A DNA stretch of 64,000 nt, taken from the NCBI GenBank assembly GCA_035276685.1, contig DATELK010000221.1:1-64000 (forward strand), given 5' to 3'. The stretch comes from JACVRN01 sp035276685. Its GTDB lineage: Bacteria; Acidobacteriota; Blastocatellia; Pyrinomonadales; Pyrinomonadaceae. Positions 1 to 9,026 of the stretch are shown one piece after another. A program made the translations under genes and the position numbers. Under the pieces are notes generated by a model. The model worked only from the letters and a program-made list of their open reading frames with translations, did no database searches and had not been told where the DNA came from. How positions within the stretch are numbered: the first letter of the stretch is position 1; every line of letters begins with the position of its first letter.

Positions 1-1
1 T

Positions 2-32
2 ACCCGCCCGCTACCGCAGGCGGTTCTGACCT
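2..32. repeat. GC-rich palindromic repeat arm (family 2), copy 1, cut by window edge
   Basis: This 31-base arm starts ACCCGCCCGCTACCGC and ends GCGGTTCTGACCT. The same arm occurs at 14094-14124 and, with one A/T difference, at 33411-33441; there it forms one side of an inverted repeat. Only one arm is visible here because the window begins at it; the partner would lie to the left. It sits a few bases beyond the stop codon of the minus-strand kinase gene. Confidence 0.75.
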
Positions 33-38
33 GTTCTT

Positions 39-3000
39 TCAACCGGCCTGCTGCGGCAAGCCTACCTTACGCAGTATGTCCTGCACGCGAGGGTCTGCGC
101 GCAGGCCGTCGTAGATAGAGTCAAGCGACACCGTGTACATCTCCCGGTCTCGCGCCTCGTACGCCTTCTCAATGATTTCGAGCGCCTTGTCGCGCATCCC
201 CACGGCGTCATAGAGAGCGGCCATCTCTACCGGCAACGCCTTCTCAGCCTTCTTCTCTACCTGTTCAATGATAGTCATCGCGCGCTCGCGCTCGCCGTTC
301 TTCGCGTAGGATATGCCCAGATATATCTGTATGCTCGGCACACTCAGGCCCAGCTTGATGGCCTCCTGAAACTCCGTCGCGGCCTCTTCGTAGTTGCCCA
401 GCCCAAGGTAGTTGTAGCCCAGGTTCAGGTGCGTCAGGGGGCTGCTGTTGTCCATCGTCTGGCGCACTATGTCTACGGCCTCTTTGTAGCGCCGTGCGTT
501 GCGTAAGACTTCGGCGAGCGCCGCGTTGGCGAGCGGCGAGAGCGGGTCAAGCTCTCTCGCCAGCCTTGCCTCGTTGACGGCTTCGTGGTGCCGCCCCAGT
601 ATGCTAAGGCAGCGCGCATACCAGCCGCGCGCCCTTGAATGGTTCGGGCTCAGCTCGACGGCGCGTTTAAGAGCGTGCTCAGCGCCATTCCAATCCCAGA
701 CATCGAACTTGAGCCGCCCGAGCGAGGCGTGCGCCTCCGCGTTCTCGCCGTCCAGCTCAAGAGCCTTGAGCCCCATCTGCTCCGCCTTCAGGCGATGCTG
801 ACGAGCGTCGTCTCCCTCACCGGCTATGGCAAGCAGCCTGTGCGTGCCTGACAATTCCGCGTAGGCGTGAGCATAGCCGGGGTCTGCTGCCACGGCCTGC
901 TCGTACATCTCTACGGCCTTCTTCCAGTTCTCCGCGCCCCCCTTGTTCCAGTGGAAGCGGCCCCTGAGCAGAAAGCTGAAAGCCTGCGCGTTCGTCGTCT
1001 CGGGCTTGATGAGCCTCGCGCGCTCTTCTGCCGAAAGCTTCGGGGCGAGGACTTGCGCCAGGTCGCGTGAAATCTCCGCGCGCAGGCGTGCGAGGTCGGA
1101 CGGGGCGGCGCTGTACTGCCTGCCCCAGAACTGTTGGTCGTCCGCGCCCGCGAGCGTCACGTTGACGTGAAGCTGCTCGCCCGTGCGCATGATGCGGCCG
1201 CGCACGATTGCGCCGACGCCGAGCGCCTTCGCCGCCTCCTGCGCGCTGACCTCCTTGCCCTTGTACTTAAAAGACGAGCTGCGCGATATGACCTTCATCT
1301 GGGCCAGCTCGGAGAGGTCGTCTATCAGGCTCTCCGTCATGCCGTCGCCAAGATAATCGAACTCCGCGCTGCCGGTCGCGTTTGCAAAGGGAAGCACGGC
1401 GACGCCCGTCACCTGCGGCGCGGGCCTTGCGCGAAGTGAGAAGTAGGCTATGCCCGCGAGAGCGGCCAGAGCCAGTAGCGAAAGCAGGGCCAGCAACATG
1501 AGCCTTCGCCTACCCAAACGCTCGTGCCACGCCGCATGCTCAAAAGGCACGGTCGAAGGTCTGGCAATTGCTCCGACTTTACCTGTAGCTTCTGCTCTGC
1601 CCCGGCCCGTCTCGGTCACTCCCGACAGAGGATTCTTCGTCCGCCGGAACAGCTCTTTGAATCGCTCGTCCGAGCGCAGAGTGTCCAGCTTGGGCTCCGT
1701 GCCGAACCAGAGTATCCAGTGGTCACGGTCGTCAAACGCCTGCTCGAAGAGCTTCAGAGCCTCTTCGCGCTCGCCTAGGGCGGCGTGGGCCATGGCCAGA
1801 AAGTAAGGCTTGACGTAGTCCTCCCTGTCCTTCTGTTTCAGGTCGTTCAAGACCTCGCTCGCCTCTCGCTCGCGCCCGGCTGCTACGAGCGCGTAGCAGA
1901 GCGAGTAATGGGGCAGGGTGGAATCGGGCATGAGCTTTATGCCCTTTTTCAGAGCCGCTACAGCCTCCTTCGCGCGCCCCATCTGCTCGAAACAATTCCC
2001 CAGCTGGACGTGCCCCTGCGGGAAATTCTTGTCGAGGTCAATTATCTGCTGCGCCTTGGCGGCCGCTTCGTCGAAATGTCGCGCCTGATAGAAGGCCCAG
2101 GCCGTCATCGTCATGGCGCGCGGCGAGAGCGGGTCGGCTTCCTCTGCGAGACGTATCTCGCGCATCCCTTCCTCGAATCGCCCCGTCCCCGTCAGCAGGC
2201 TCCCGTACCACTCGTGCGCCAGAGAGTAGTTCGGGTTCATCTCAAGCGCCTTCTGATAAAGACGCTCGCTCTCGGCCCACTGCCACTGGCTCTGGGCCAG
2301 CAGACCCATCGCCGCATAGGCTTCGCCAAGATCAGGGTCAAGCTCAAGCGCGCGAAGCGCCGCCGCCCTCGCGTGAGAGTAAGCCTCTTTGGGCGGCACC
2401 ATGCCGTAGATGCTGGCCCAGTTGTAAAAGTCCGCTATGCCTACGTGCGGCAGGGCGTAGTCCGGGTCAAGACGAATCGCCGTCTGAAGAGAGTCTATGA
2501 CCTTTGAGAGAGATTCAGGGGTGAACTGGTTCCAGAAGTATCGGGCGCGCATGTAGGCGTCGAAGGCTCCGGGATTATCCGTCCCGCGCTTCTTCAGCTG
2601 GAACTGCTCGCGCTCGCCGTCGCCAAGCTGGGGCAGCAGCGCCTCCGAAACCTTGGCCGTGATGGAATCCTCAAGCTCAAGCGCGTCCGTGTACTGCTCG
2701 TCGAACTGGTTGGCCCAGATGCTTGCGCTGCGGCTGATGTCCAGCAGTTGAAGCGAGACGCGTATGCGCTGGCCCACAATCTTTATTCTTCCGTCGAGCA
2801 CGAAATCCACGCCAAGCTCCCGGCCCGCCTGCAAGGGGTCGCAATCGTCGTCGCCGTAGCGCAGCACCGCACTCGTAGGCCGCACGGCCAAACGTCTCAC
2901 GCCGCTCAGCGTAGTAATCAGCGCGTCGGCCAGTCCGACGCTCATGAACTTGTCGCCCGTGTCCGTGTTCGGGCTGAGGTTCAGAATCTTGAGCGGCAGC

Positions 3001-4268
3001 ACGGCGATTGATTTCGCGGCAGAGCTGTGCGCGCTCATGATGCGCGTCGGGTGAGTGTTCGGGGCGGAGCTATAAATCGGCGCTGAGACGGAATGGCCTT
3101 CGAGGTGTCGCTGTATGTCGTCGCGTAAGGCGAGCGCGGACTGGTAGCGCTCACGCGGGTCCTTACGCAGAGCCTTCATGATTATCCTGTCTATGTTGCC
3201 GGACAACTCGCGGCTCAGCGCGACGGGCGTCTCGCCCCGAAGCTCGCAGACGCGCTCGACCGTGATGGGCTCAAGCGTGTTGCCCGGCTCAGGCAGTATG
3301 TTGTCGCCGCGCGCGACCGCCTGACTCGGCGGCTCAGGCTCTTCCTCAAGGATGACGCGCGCCATCTCGAAGAGCTGGCGGCTGCGGAAGTGATAGGGCC
3401 GATGTCCCGTCAGCAGCTCATACAGCAGCACGCCCAGCGAGTACACGTCGCTCAGGTAGGTCACAGGCAGCCCCTGCACCTGCTCGGGCGAGGCGTATTC
3501 GACCGTCATCATTCGCATGGCCGTGGCCGTCTGCGGATTTGTATCCGAGGCAAGCTCCGGGTCGAGCAGCTTGGCTATGCCGAAGTCGAAGAGCTTGGGC
3601 ACGCCCTCCGGGCTCACAAGGATGTTGCTCGGCTTGATGTCGCGGTGTATGACCTGCTTCTGGTGAGCGTAATCAACCGCTTCGCAGACCTGTGCGAAGA
3701 GGCGGAGTCGCTCGCGCACGGAGAGACGCCGCTCGTCGCAGTGCCTGTAAAGCGGCCGCCCCTCTATGTACTCCATGACGAAGTAGGGCTGGCCAGCGGG
3801 CGTGGCCCCGCCGTCCAGAAGGCGCGCGATGTACGGGTGGTCGAGCGCGGCGAGTATCTGGCGCTCGTGCCGGAAGCGGCGCAGTATGAAGTCCGTGTCC
3901 ATGCCGCGCTTGATGAGCTTGATGGCGACGCGCTTTTGAAAGGCGTTGTCCGCGCGCTCTGCAAGGTAGACGGCCCCCATGCCGCCGCGCCCTATCTGGC
4001 TCACGACCTTATATGCCCCTATGCGCTCGCCTATCACCGGGTCGTCGTCCATTATGGCGGCCAGCGCCTCCGCTCCCGTGTGCTCGTATAGAGGCTCGTC
4101 CAGAAAGGTGCCCGCCTCGTCGTTCTGCGCGAGCAGCGCTTCCACCTGACGACGCAGCTCAGCATCGCCCGCGCACGCCTCCGCCACATACGGCGCACGC
4201 TCTGCGCGCGGCATGTCAAGCGCGGTCTGAAAAATCTCTTCTAGTTGCTGCCAGCGCTCTGAGGACAT
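39..4268 (-). CDS. Receptor Ser/Thr protein kinase with two TolB-like/TPR sensor modules
   Basis: Hanks-type kinase of about 1409 residues. The N-terminus carries a short leader, then the catalytic domain (about 86-370): glycine loop GRGGMG at 93-98, ATP lysine K117 in VAIK, catalytic D210 in HRDIKPSN, DFG in LFDFGIAKLL, and SPEQV in the activation segment. A TolB-like region (start SIAVLPL) and TPR repeats follow with no membrane segment between them and the kinase. One membrane span lies near 921-944, and a second TolB-like region (start GVAVLPF) with TPRs follows to the end. The usual family layout is kinase, membrane span, then one sensor module, so the extra internal module is unusual. 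The ATG at 4268 was chosen because MSSERWQQ begins the conserved N-terminal leader; a longer reading to 4316 adds only 16 poor residues. Substrates are unknown. Confidence 0.93.
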   Translation of the reverse strand: MSSERWQQLEEIFQTALDMPRAERAPYVAEACAGDAELRRQVEALLAQNDEAGTFLDEPLYEHTGAEALAAIMDDDPVIGERIGAYKVVSQIGRGGMGAVYLAERADNAFQKRVAIKLIKRGMDTDFILRRFRHERQILAALDHPYIARLLDGGATPAGQPYFVMEYIEGRPLYRHCDERRLSVRERLRLFAQVCEAVDYAHQKQVIHRDIKPSNILVSPEGVPKLFDFGIAKLLDPELASDTNPQTATAMRMMTVEYASPEQVQGLPVTYLSDVYSLGVLLYELLTGHRPYHFRSRQLFEMARVILEEEPEPPSQAVARGDNILPEPGNTLEPITVERVCELRGETPVALSRELSGNIDRIIMKALRKDPRERYQSALALRDDIQRHLEGHSVSAPIYSSAPNTHPTRIMSAHSSAAKSIAVLPLKILNLSPNTDTGDKFMSVGLADALITTLSGVRRLAVRPTSAVLRYGDDDCDPLQAGRELGVDFVLDGRIKIVGQRIRVSLQLLDISRSASIWANQFDEQYTDALELEDSITAKVSEALLPQLGDGEREQFQLKKRGTDNPGAFDAYMRARYFWNQFTPESLSKVIDSLQTAIRLDPDYALPHVGIADFYNWASIYGMVPPKEAYSHARAAALRALELDPDLGEAYAAMGLLAQSQWQWAESERLYQKALEMNPNYSLAHEWYGSLLTGTGRFEEGMREIRLAEEADPLSPRAMTMTAWAFYQARHFDEAAAKAQQIIDLDKNFPQGHVQLGNCFEQMGRAKEAVAALKKGIKLMPDSTLPHYSLCYALVAAGREREASEVLNDLKQKDREDYVKPYFLAMAHAALGEREEALKLFEQAFDDRDHWILWFGTEPKLDTLRSDERFKELFRRTKNPLSGVTETGRGRAEATGKVGAIARPSTVPFEHAAWHERLGRRRLMLLALLSLLALAALAGIAYFSLRARPAPQVTGVAVLPFANATGSAEFDYLGDGMTESLIDDLSELAQMKVISRSSSFKYKGKEVSAQEAAKALGVGAIVRGRIMRTGEQLHVNVTLAGADDQQFWGRQYSAAPSDLARLRAEISRDLAQVLAPKLSAEERARLIKPETTNAQAFSFLLRGRFHWNKGGAENWKKAVEMYEQAVAADPGYAHAYAELSGTHRLLAIAGEGDDARQHRLKAEQMGLKALELDGENAEAHASLGRLKFDVWDWNGAEHALKRAVELSPNHSRARGWYARCLSILGRHHEAVNEARLARELDPLSPLANAALAEVLRNARRYKEAVDIVRQTMDNSSPLTHLNLGYNYLGLGNYEEAATEFQEAIKLGLSVPSIQIYLGISYAKNGERERAMTIIEQVEKKAEKALPVEMAALYDAVGMRDKALEIIEKAYEARDREMYTVSLDSIYDGLRADPRVQDILRKVGLPQQAG

Positions 4269-4481
4269 AAAAGAGTGGGAAGCGAAAAAAGCCGTACAGG
4301 TTAGTCGGCTCAACAAACTAACTTGTCACGCACCTAACTTGCTTGTCCCGGAAAATTCCGTAGGCCGGAGAGAAGTATAAACAAAATCCGTGCGACGGAA
4401 AACTTATATAGCTACATGGGCGCGCAATCCGTGCCGCTCTCTACGGGCGGCTTACATAAAACTGTTGCGCTCGCGGCCTCG

Positions 4482-4493
4482 TTCTGATTAGAA
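4482..4493. promoter_or_regulatory. Candidate operator, inverted repeat upstream of umuD-like gene
   Basis: TTCT-N4-AGAA is a perfect 12-base inverted repeat ending 42 bases before the ATG of the UmuD-like gene. SOS operators are short inverted repeats placed like this, but the LexA motif of this lineage is not known to me, so the assignment is only a suggestion. Confidence 0.25.
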
Positions 4494-4535
4494 TCGCGCT
4501 CGGGACTGTTTCATCTGTTAAAGGGTGTGTTGCAC

Positions 4536-4958
4536 ATGAACGTAGCTCTTATCTCGGCTTACTCGGGAGGCATGCGCCTCCTGCGACCTCTGGTAGTGGC
4601 GCGCGTCTCCGCTGGCTTCCCGTCTCCTGCGGAGGACTGGATAGAAGGCCGCCTTGACCTGAATCGTCACCTGATAAAGCATCCGGCGGACACCTTCTAC
4701 ATGCGCGTCATAGGCGATTCCATGAGCGACGAAATCAGGGAAGGCGACATACTCGTAGTTGACCGCGCCGCCGAAGCCGAAGACGGCGACATAGTCATCG
4801 TCAGAATCTTTAACGATTTCACCGTGAAGAAGCTCTGCCTCAAAGAGGGCCGCATACAGCTACTGGCGTCAAACGAAGCGTATGCGCCCATGGAGATAAC
4901 CGACGACATGGATTTTGAGGTCTGGGGAAAAGTTCTCTGGTCTATACGCGGACATTAA
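4536..4958 (+). CDS. umuD: UmuD-like S24 peptidase (SOS translesion subunit)
   Basis: 140 residues, colinear with E. coli UmuD: a short N-terminal arm, a cleavage site A26-G27 followed by FPSPAEDW, LDLN, the catalytic serine S62 in GDSM, and the general-base lysine K98 in FTVKKL. There is no DNA-binding domain, so it is not LexA. In the family, RecA filaments trigger self-cleavage and the product binds UmuC to form Pol V. No umuC lies next to it; the next gene is a convergent regulator. The ORF also allows GTG at 4527, but AAGGG at 4521-4525 is correctly spaced for ATG at 4536. An S24 protein with another partner, or a UmuC elsewhere, are both possible. Confidence 0.85.
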   Translation: MNVALISAYSGGMRLLRPLVVARVSAGFPSPAEDWIEGRLDLNRHLIKHPADTFYMRVIGDSMSDEIREGDILVVDRAAEAEDGDIVIVRIFNDFTVKKLCLKEGRIQLLASNEAYAPMEITDDMDFEVWGKVLWSIRGH

Positions 4959-4994
4959 ACTTATGAGTCGAGCATGAATGCTTTCGTCTGCGCG

Positions 4995-5414
4995 CTATTT
5001 GAAATCAATCGCTCGCCCGATGAAGACTACGTCCCTCAAGGGTAGCCTGGCCTTTTTACTGTCGCTCCGCTCGCGGCCTGTCGCTTCCGGCGTGTCAAAG
5101 CTTTCTGAAACATCGGCCACAAACCTGTAGCCCCTCTTCGGCACAGTCTCTATCAGCTTCTCTCCTTTAGTATCGAACGCCTTCCTCAGCGTGGAGATGT
5201 TCTGCGCCAGATTATTCTCTTCCACGAAGGTGTTGGGCCACACACGTTCCATCAACTCCTGTTTGCTTACGACGCGCTGGCTCTTCTCAACGAGCGCGAG
5301 CAGAGTGTCGAAGGCTTTAGGCGTCAGCGGGACTATAGATTGATGGTCATAGACGAGGCGCTCTTCCACGTCCACGCGAAAGTCTTTGAAATGGTAGTAA
5401 CGTTTCCCCTTCAT
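4995..5414 (-). CDS. Stand-alone OmpR/PhoB-type winged-helix regulator
   Basis: 139 residues starting MKGKRYYHFKDF. The first 105 residues form a C-terminal-response-regulator type winged helix: TPKAFDTLLALVE, the ELMERVWP turn, NLAQNISTLRKAF recognition helix and the wing ETVPKRGYRF. The family (CadC/ToxR-like) usually carries a membrane span and TPR or WD40 sensor behind this domain in Acidobacteriota; here only a 30-residue basic tail follows. No receiver domain is present. ATG at 5414 was preferred to 5450, which adds 12 Arg-rich residues. The target genes are unknown. Confidence 0.8.
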   Translation of the reverse strand: MKGKRYYHFKDFRVDVEERLVYDHQSIVPLTPKAFDTLLALVEKSQRVVSKQELMERVWPNTFVEENNLAQNISTLRKAFDTKGEKLIETVPKRGYRFVADVSESFDTPEATGRERSDSKKARLPLRDVVFIGRAIDFK

Positions 5415-5512
5415 GTTCGCTCTTGTTCTGCGGCTGGGCCGCTGTTGCACGCCTGCGACAAGGGGAGTGTAATCACATTTTCGATGTAGTTCAAGTTTTA
5501 TCCTTAAGGAAA

Positions 5513-6436
5513 TTATTGCTCGGGCGAGGGCTTGCGCCGCCTGTAGAGGATGAAGCCTATCCCTAAGAAAATTCCCAGGCCGCCGAGCGCTATGCGCCAG
5601 GTCAATTCTTCATCCAGAAACGTGACGCCTATGAGAACGGCCACGACCGGCGTCACGAGCGCAATCAACTGGGTAGTCGTCACGTCCATGTGACGCACCA
5701 GCCAGTAATAGAGCATGAAGGCCGCGACGGAGCCTACGAGCGCTAGGTAAAGAACAGACAGGATGGCGGAGAGCGTCCAGCGCTGATGAATCGGGCTCCC
5801 CTCTTTAATCAGGCCGAAGATGAGAAGCGGGACGAGGCCGCAGAGCATCTGGCCCGCCACGAGCACGCTCAGCTCAAGCTTCACGTCGCTCATCTTCAGC
5901 AGCACGTTGCTGTAGGCGGCCGCGAAAGCCCCTATGATAATCGCTAGGCTTCCCCAGACAGACCACACGTCGCCGAGCGCCAGTTGATTCGAGAAGACTA
6001 TGGCCACGCCAGCAAGACCTATAAGGATGCCGCAGAGCCGCATGAAGGTCAGTCGCTCCTGCGGCAGATACCTGTGAGCGATGAGAAGGCCGAAGAGCGG
6101 AATCGTCGCCTGAAGGAGCGCGGCCAGCCCCGAAGAGACGTATTGCTCGCCCCAGAAGATGGTGCCGTAGTTTACGGTGAACTGTAGGAAGCCGGTCGTC
6201 GCCAGAAGCCGCCACTCGTCGCGCCCTCTGGGCAGGCGCGCTCGTCTGGCACGCGCGATGATGAGAAGCAGCGCGAGCGAGATGATGAAGCGCGCGTTTG
6301 CAAAGGTGACGGGCGGAAGGTCATCGAGCCCCACCTTGATGAAGGCCCACGTGGAGCCCCAGATGACGCAGAGCAGAATCCAGACGAGCAGGGGGCGCAG
6401 GCTGGTACCGCGCTTGGCTATGTTCACAGAGGACAT
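5513..6436 (-). CDS. EamA/DMT family transporter
   Basis: 307-residue membrane protein with about ten hydrophobic segments arranged as two EamA repeats (about 15-145 and 160-300). The opening LLCVIWGSTWAFIKVGL and the FGLLIAHRYLP and VTPVVAVLIGV segments are typical for RhaT/YedA-like drug/metabolite exporters in the inner membrane. The tail is short and basic (YRRRKPSPEQ). Substrate cannot be read from sequence. The neighbouring methyltransferase upstream is on the same strand with a 34-base gap, so the two may be cotranscribed. Confidence 0.88.
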   Translation of the reverse strand: MSSVNIAKRGTSLRPLLVWILLCVIWGSTWAFIKVGLDDLPPVTFANARFIISLALLLIIARARRARLPRGRDEWRLLATTGFLQFTVNYGTIFWGEQYVSSGLAALLQATIPLFGLLIAHRYLPQERLTFMRLCGILIGLAGVAIVFSNQLALGDVWSVWGSLAIIIGAFAAAYSNVLLKMSDVKLELSVLVAGQMLCGLVPLLIFGLIKEGSPIHQRWTLSAILSVLYLALVGSVAAFMLYYWLVRHMDVTTTQLIALVTPVVAVLIGVTFLDEELTWRIALGGLGIFLGIGFILYRRRKPSPEQ

Positions 6437-6470
6437 CTATACGCAGAGAGAGACGCGACTCTCTTCTCCT

Positions 6471-7487
6471 CTACTTATAGGAGATGATGACCTGCTGCGG
6501 CGAAGGCACAAGCTGATGAAGCTCGTTTTTGTCGAAGCCCGCGCTCCTGAACATCTCTTCGTATTCCCTGAAGGTGTAGGCGTCTCCTTTAGGAGTAGAG
6601 CTTAGCATCACAAGGCTGAACATGGCCGAAGGCGGAGGCGAGATGCGGTCTTCGTTCGGCACGAACTCGACCGTCACCACGCGCCCGCCGTCCGACAGAG
6701 CATCGTGAATCTTCTTCAGCAGCCCGACACAGCTTTCAGGGTCGAAGTGGTGCAGGAAGTTTGTCAGAAGCACAAGGTCGTAGCCCGAGCCGAAGTCCAC
6801 TTCAAACGCGCTGCCCGGAATCGTGGAGTGGCGGTCGCTGACTCCTGCCTTCGCGGCATTCTCTTTCGCCACCTCAAGGACGTTAGGCCAATCAACCGCG
6901 ACGACTTCGGCCTGCGGGTTCTGCTGCGCGACGGTGATGCCGTATACGCCGTGGCCCGCCGCTATGTCCAGAACTTTAAGCTTGCGACCGGGCTCCCCTC
7001 CTATGAGCTTTGACATCAACTGCGCGGGCATGGCCATCATAGGAGCCATCGCGCGAGCGAACTTGACCCACACTGGATGGTCGGCCGTGACCGTCCCTTC
7101 GTCAGGCATGGCCGTGCCGCCGCGCCTCACCGCTTCCGTCAGATTACCGAACGACTCTTTGAGCATGGGCGAGAGCAGGAACTCCACGGCGCTTCCCATG
7201 TAGGCGGGCGACCTCTTGTCCAGAAAGACCGCGGAGTCTTGAGTCAGCCCGTAGCCAGCGCCGTCTTTGACGAGAAAGCCCGCGACCGTCAGATAGTCGC
7301 AGAGAATCCTCAAGCCACGCTCGCTCGCGCCGCATCTTTCGGCCAGCGCCTGCGGCGTGCGGTTGCCCTCTCCTATTGCCGTGAAAACGTCCAGCTCGAC
7401 GGCGGCCTTGATTGCCTCGGAGCGCTGGTAGGCGCTGACAGTCTCGAAGAAGAGAATCGGCGAAGGTGCAGCTTGTTCAGTAGACAT
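6471..7487 (-). CDS. SAM-dependent O-methyltransferase (dimerising class I)
   Basis: 338 residues. The N-terminal 12-90 region is the winged-helix dimerisation domain of plant/bacterial small-molecule O-methyltransferases (QRSEAIKAAVELDVFTAIGE, then ERGLRILCDYL). The Rossmann domain follows with SAM motif I VLDIAAGHG at 172-180, the acidic strand-2 end VVAVDW near 200, and NFLHHF at 243-248 holding the candidate catalytic histidine. Family members methylate small hydroxylated compounds. The gene sits 34 bases upstream of the EamA exporter, so synthesis of a methylated metabolite followed by export is possible but unproven. Confidence 0.85.
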   Translation of the reverse strand: MSTEQAAPSPILFFETVSAYQRSEAIKAAVELDVFTAIGEGNRTPQALAERCGASERGLRILCDYLTVAGFLVKDGAGYGLTQDSAVFLDKRSPAYMGSAVEFLLSPMLKESFGNLTEAVRRGGTAMPDEGTVTADHPVWVKFARAMAPMMAMPAQLMSKLIGGEPGRKLKVLDIAAGHGVYGITVAQQNPQAEVVAVDWPNVLEVAKENAAKAGVSDRHSTIPGSAFEVDFGSGYDLVLLTNFLHHFDPESCVGLLKKIHDALSDGGRVVTVEFVPNEDRISPPPSAMFSLVMLSSTPKGDAYTFREYEEMFRSAGFDKNELHQLVPSPQQVIISYK

Positions 7488-7708
7488 AAGTTCTCCAGAC
7501 GAGTTAAAAGTTATGACTTCTCTAATAACAAACGCGGTAAAAACAGGGTAACTGAATCAGCCGCTTTTAGCTATGGACTTCGGGGCGGTTTCCCTTATAT
7601 AGTAGCGGCTGTGGGACGTAACTCACAGGGTGTTGGCATTGCCGATGCTTTAACAATCATGCTCTCCCTTCATCCTCTCCCGTTTTGAAGCTAACACGGA
7701 GATTCTTT

Positions 7709-8326
7709 ATGAAGATTCTAAAATCAATGCTTCTGCTTCTTCTGCTCGCCGTCGGCGCAGCCGCTCAACAGGCCCCTGTCCAGAGCGCGCCGGGCGTGGA
7801 AGTGATTCAGATTACCTGGCGCAGGGTGTCGGGCGGCGACCCGAGGCTGTCCGAAGCCCCTTTGACGCAGAACCCTGAGCGAGCCGGGAGAGTAGCGGTC
7901 AATCAGGCCAGAGTCGCCGCATACGAGTCGGCCAGACAGCAAGGCAATCAGGTTCCCGCGCCGGTCTTGCTGGACGTGCCTTCCGCTCCGACAATCACGC
8001 CTCCGGCGGTGCGTCCCTGGAACGGCTTCGTCTACGAGTTCACGGTCAGGAACAGCGGCACGAAGACGATTAAAAAGATAGCCTGGGAATATTCCTTCGT
8101 AGACCCTTCGACGGGGCGAAAGGTCGGGAAGCGGCAGTACAAGAGCAACGTGAAAATCCGGCCGGGGATGACGGCGAAGCTTACGGTGCGCTCTTCTTTG
8201 CCTCCGATAGGCACGGTCAACGCGCGACAGGCGGGGCTCGTCACGCAGGACCAGAAGCCGGAGCAGATGGTCATAGAGAACGTCAAGTATGACGACGGCT
8301 CCGTCTGGAAACGCAACTCGAAGTAG
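7709..8326 (+). CDS. Exported protein of unknown function
   Basis: 205 residues beginning MKILKSMLLLLLLAVGAAA-Q, a clear signal peptide. CGGAG (7697-7701) precedes the ATG at 7709, which fits better than the longer reading from 7685. The mature part has a proline-rich stretch and then a likely beta-sandwich: FVYEFTVRNSGTKTIKKIAWEY and RPGMTAKLTVRS resemble the repeats of an immunoglobulin-like or DUF-type domain with interstrand turns. I do not recognise the family. It probably acts in the periplasm or outside the cell. Confidence 0.75.
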   Translation: MKILKSMLLLLLLAVGAAAQQAPVQSAPGVEVIQITWRRVSGGDPRLSEAPLTQNPERAGRVAVNQARVAAYESARQQGNQVPAPVLLDVPSAPTITPPAVRPWNGFVYEFTVRNSGTKTIKKIAWEYSFVDPSTGRKVGKRQYKSNVKIRPGMTAKLTVRSSLPPIGTVNARQAGLVTQDQKPEQMVIENVKYDDGSVWKRNSK

Positions 8327-8334
8327 CTCCTCTC

Positions 8335-8373
8335 GGGCTTACGCCCGGCAGCCTTACCTCTGGCTGCTGGGCG
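8335..8373. terminator. Hairpins between convergent genes
   Basis: CGGGC-TTAC-GCCCG and GCAGCC-N8-GGCTGC lie between the stop codons of two convergent genes (8326 and 8354), the second running into the end of the phosphatase gene. No U-tract follows either, so terminator function is only likely from position. Confidence 0.35.
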
Positions 8374-8950
8374 TAGCCTTAGCGTGGCGCTCGTAGTAAG
8401 AGTAGACGAACTTTTTCTGCGCCATAGGCCCTCCGAAAAGCCCGCTGTCGAACTCGTACTCCTTCATCTCCTTGAAAGCCTGATCAGCAGTCCATCCGTC
8501 CTGCGTGATTCTATAAACGGCAGTCAGCGCGCCTGTGCGGTGCCGCCCTCCCTTGCAGTGAACGTAGACGGGCCAGTTCGCAGGGTTATTAACCAGACCC
8601 AGAAAGTAAGAGGTCTGCTCGTCCGTGGCGGCGACGCTTGCCTTCAAAGGGATGTTGAAATACTGCATGCCCTGTGAGCGAACCCACTCGGCCTCCTGCG
8701 GCACGTTGTCCTTCCTGAGGTCTATCACCGTCTTGATGCCGAGCTTCTTTAGCTCCGCGACCTGTGCTTCCGTAGGCTGCGAGCCGCGATAGTAACGGTC
8801 GCTGACCTTGCCGAAGTTCTTGATGCTGACGCCCGAAGTAGTATTCCCGCTCATGCTCGCGGGAGAGGCAGCCGCAGCCAGCGCGAGCAGGCATAGGGCG
8901 ACCGTCACACCCGCGCGGCGCAAGACAGGCGCTAAGCCATACTGTTTCAT
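8354..8950 (-). CDS. Exported tyrosine/dual-specificity phosphatase
   Basis: 198 residues with a signal peptide (MKQYGLAPVLRRAGVTVALC, then a hydrophobic run to about residue 30). The catalytic loop HCKGGRHRTG gives the CX5R signature with C132 and R138. RYYRGSQPT and KTVIDLR are typical of the fused DSP-PTPase-like family. The ATG at 8950 is preceded by GAGGGGAAG and is preferred to 9022. The enzyme is predicted to act outside the cytoplasm. It lies 76 bases downstream of, and on the same strand as, an exported protein with kinase-like residues, so the two may work as a pair. Confidence 0.85.
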   Translation of the reverse strand: MKQYGLAPVLRRAGVTVALCLLALAAAASPASMSGNTTSGVSIKNFGKVSDRYYRGSQPTEAQVAELKKLGIKTVIDLRKDNVPQEAEWVRSQGMQYFNIPLKASVAATDEQTSYFLGLVNNPANWPVYVHCKGGRHRTGALTAVYRITQDGWTADQAFKEMKEYEFDSGLFGGPMAQKKFVYSYYERHAKATPSSQR

Positions 8951-9026
8951 GAATTGTCTTCCCCTCTTTATTTCGGGAAACCGGGCGGCCCTCACACACG
9001 CGCGAAAGCAGCCCGTTTCCAAAGAC

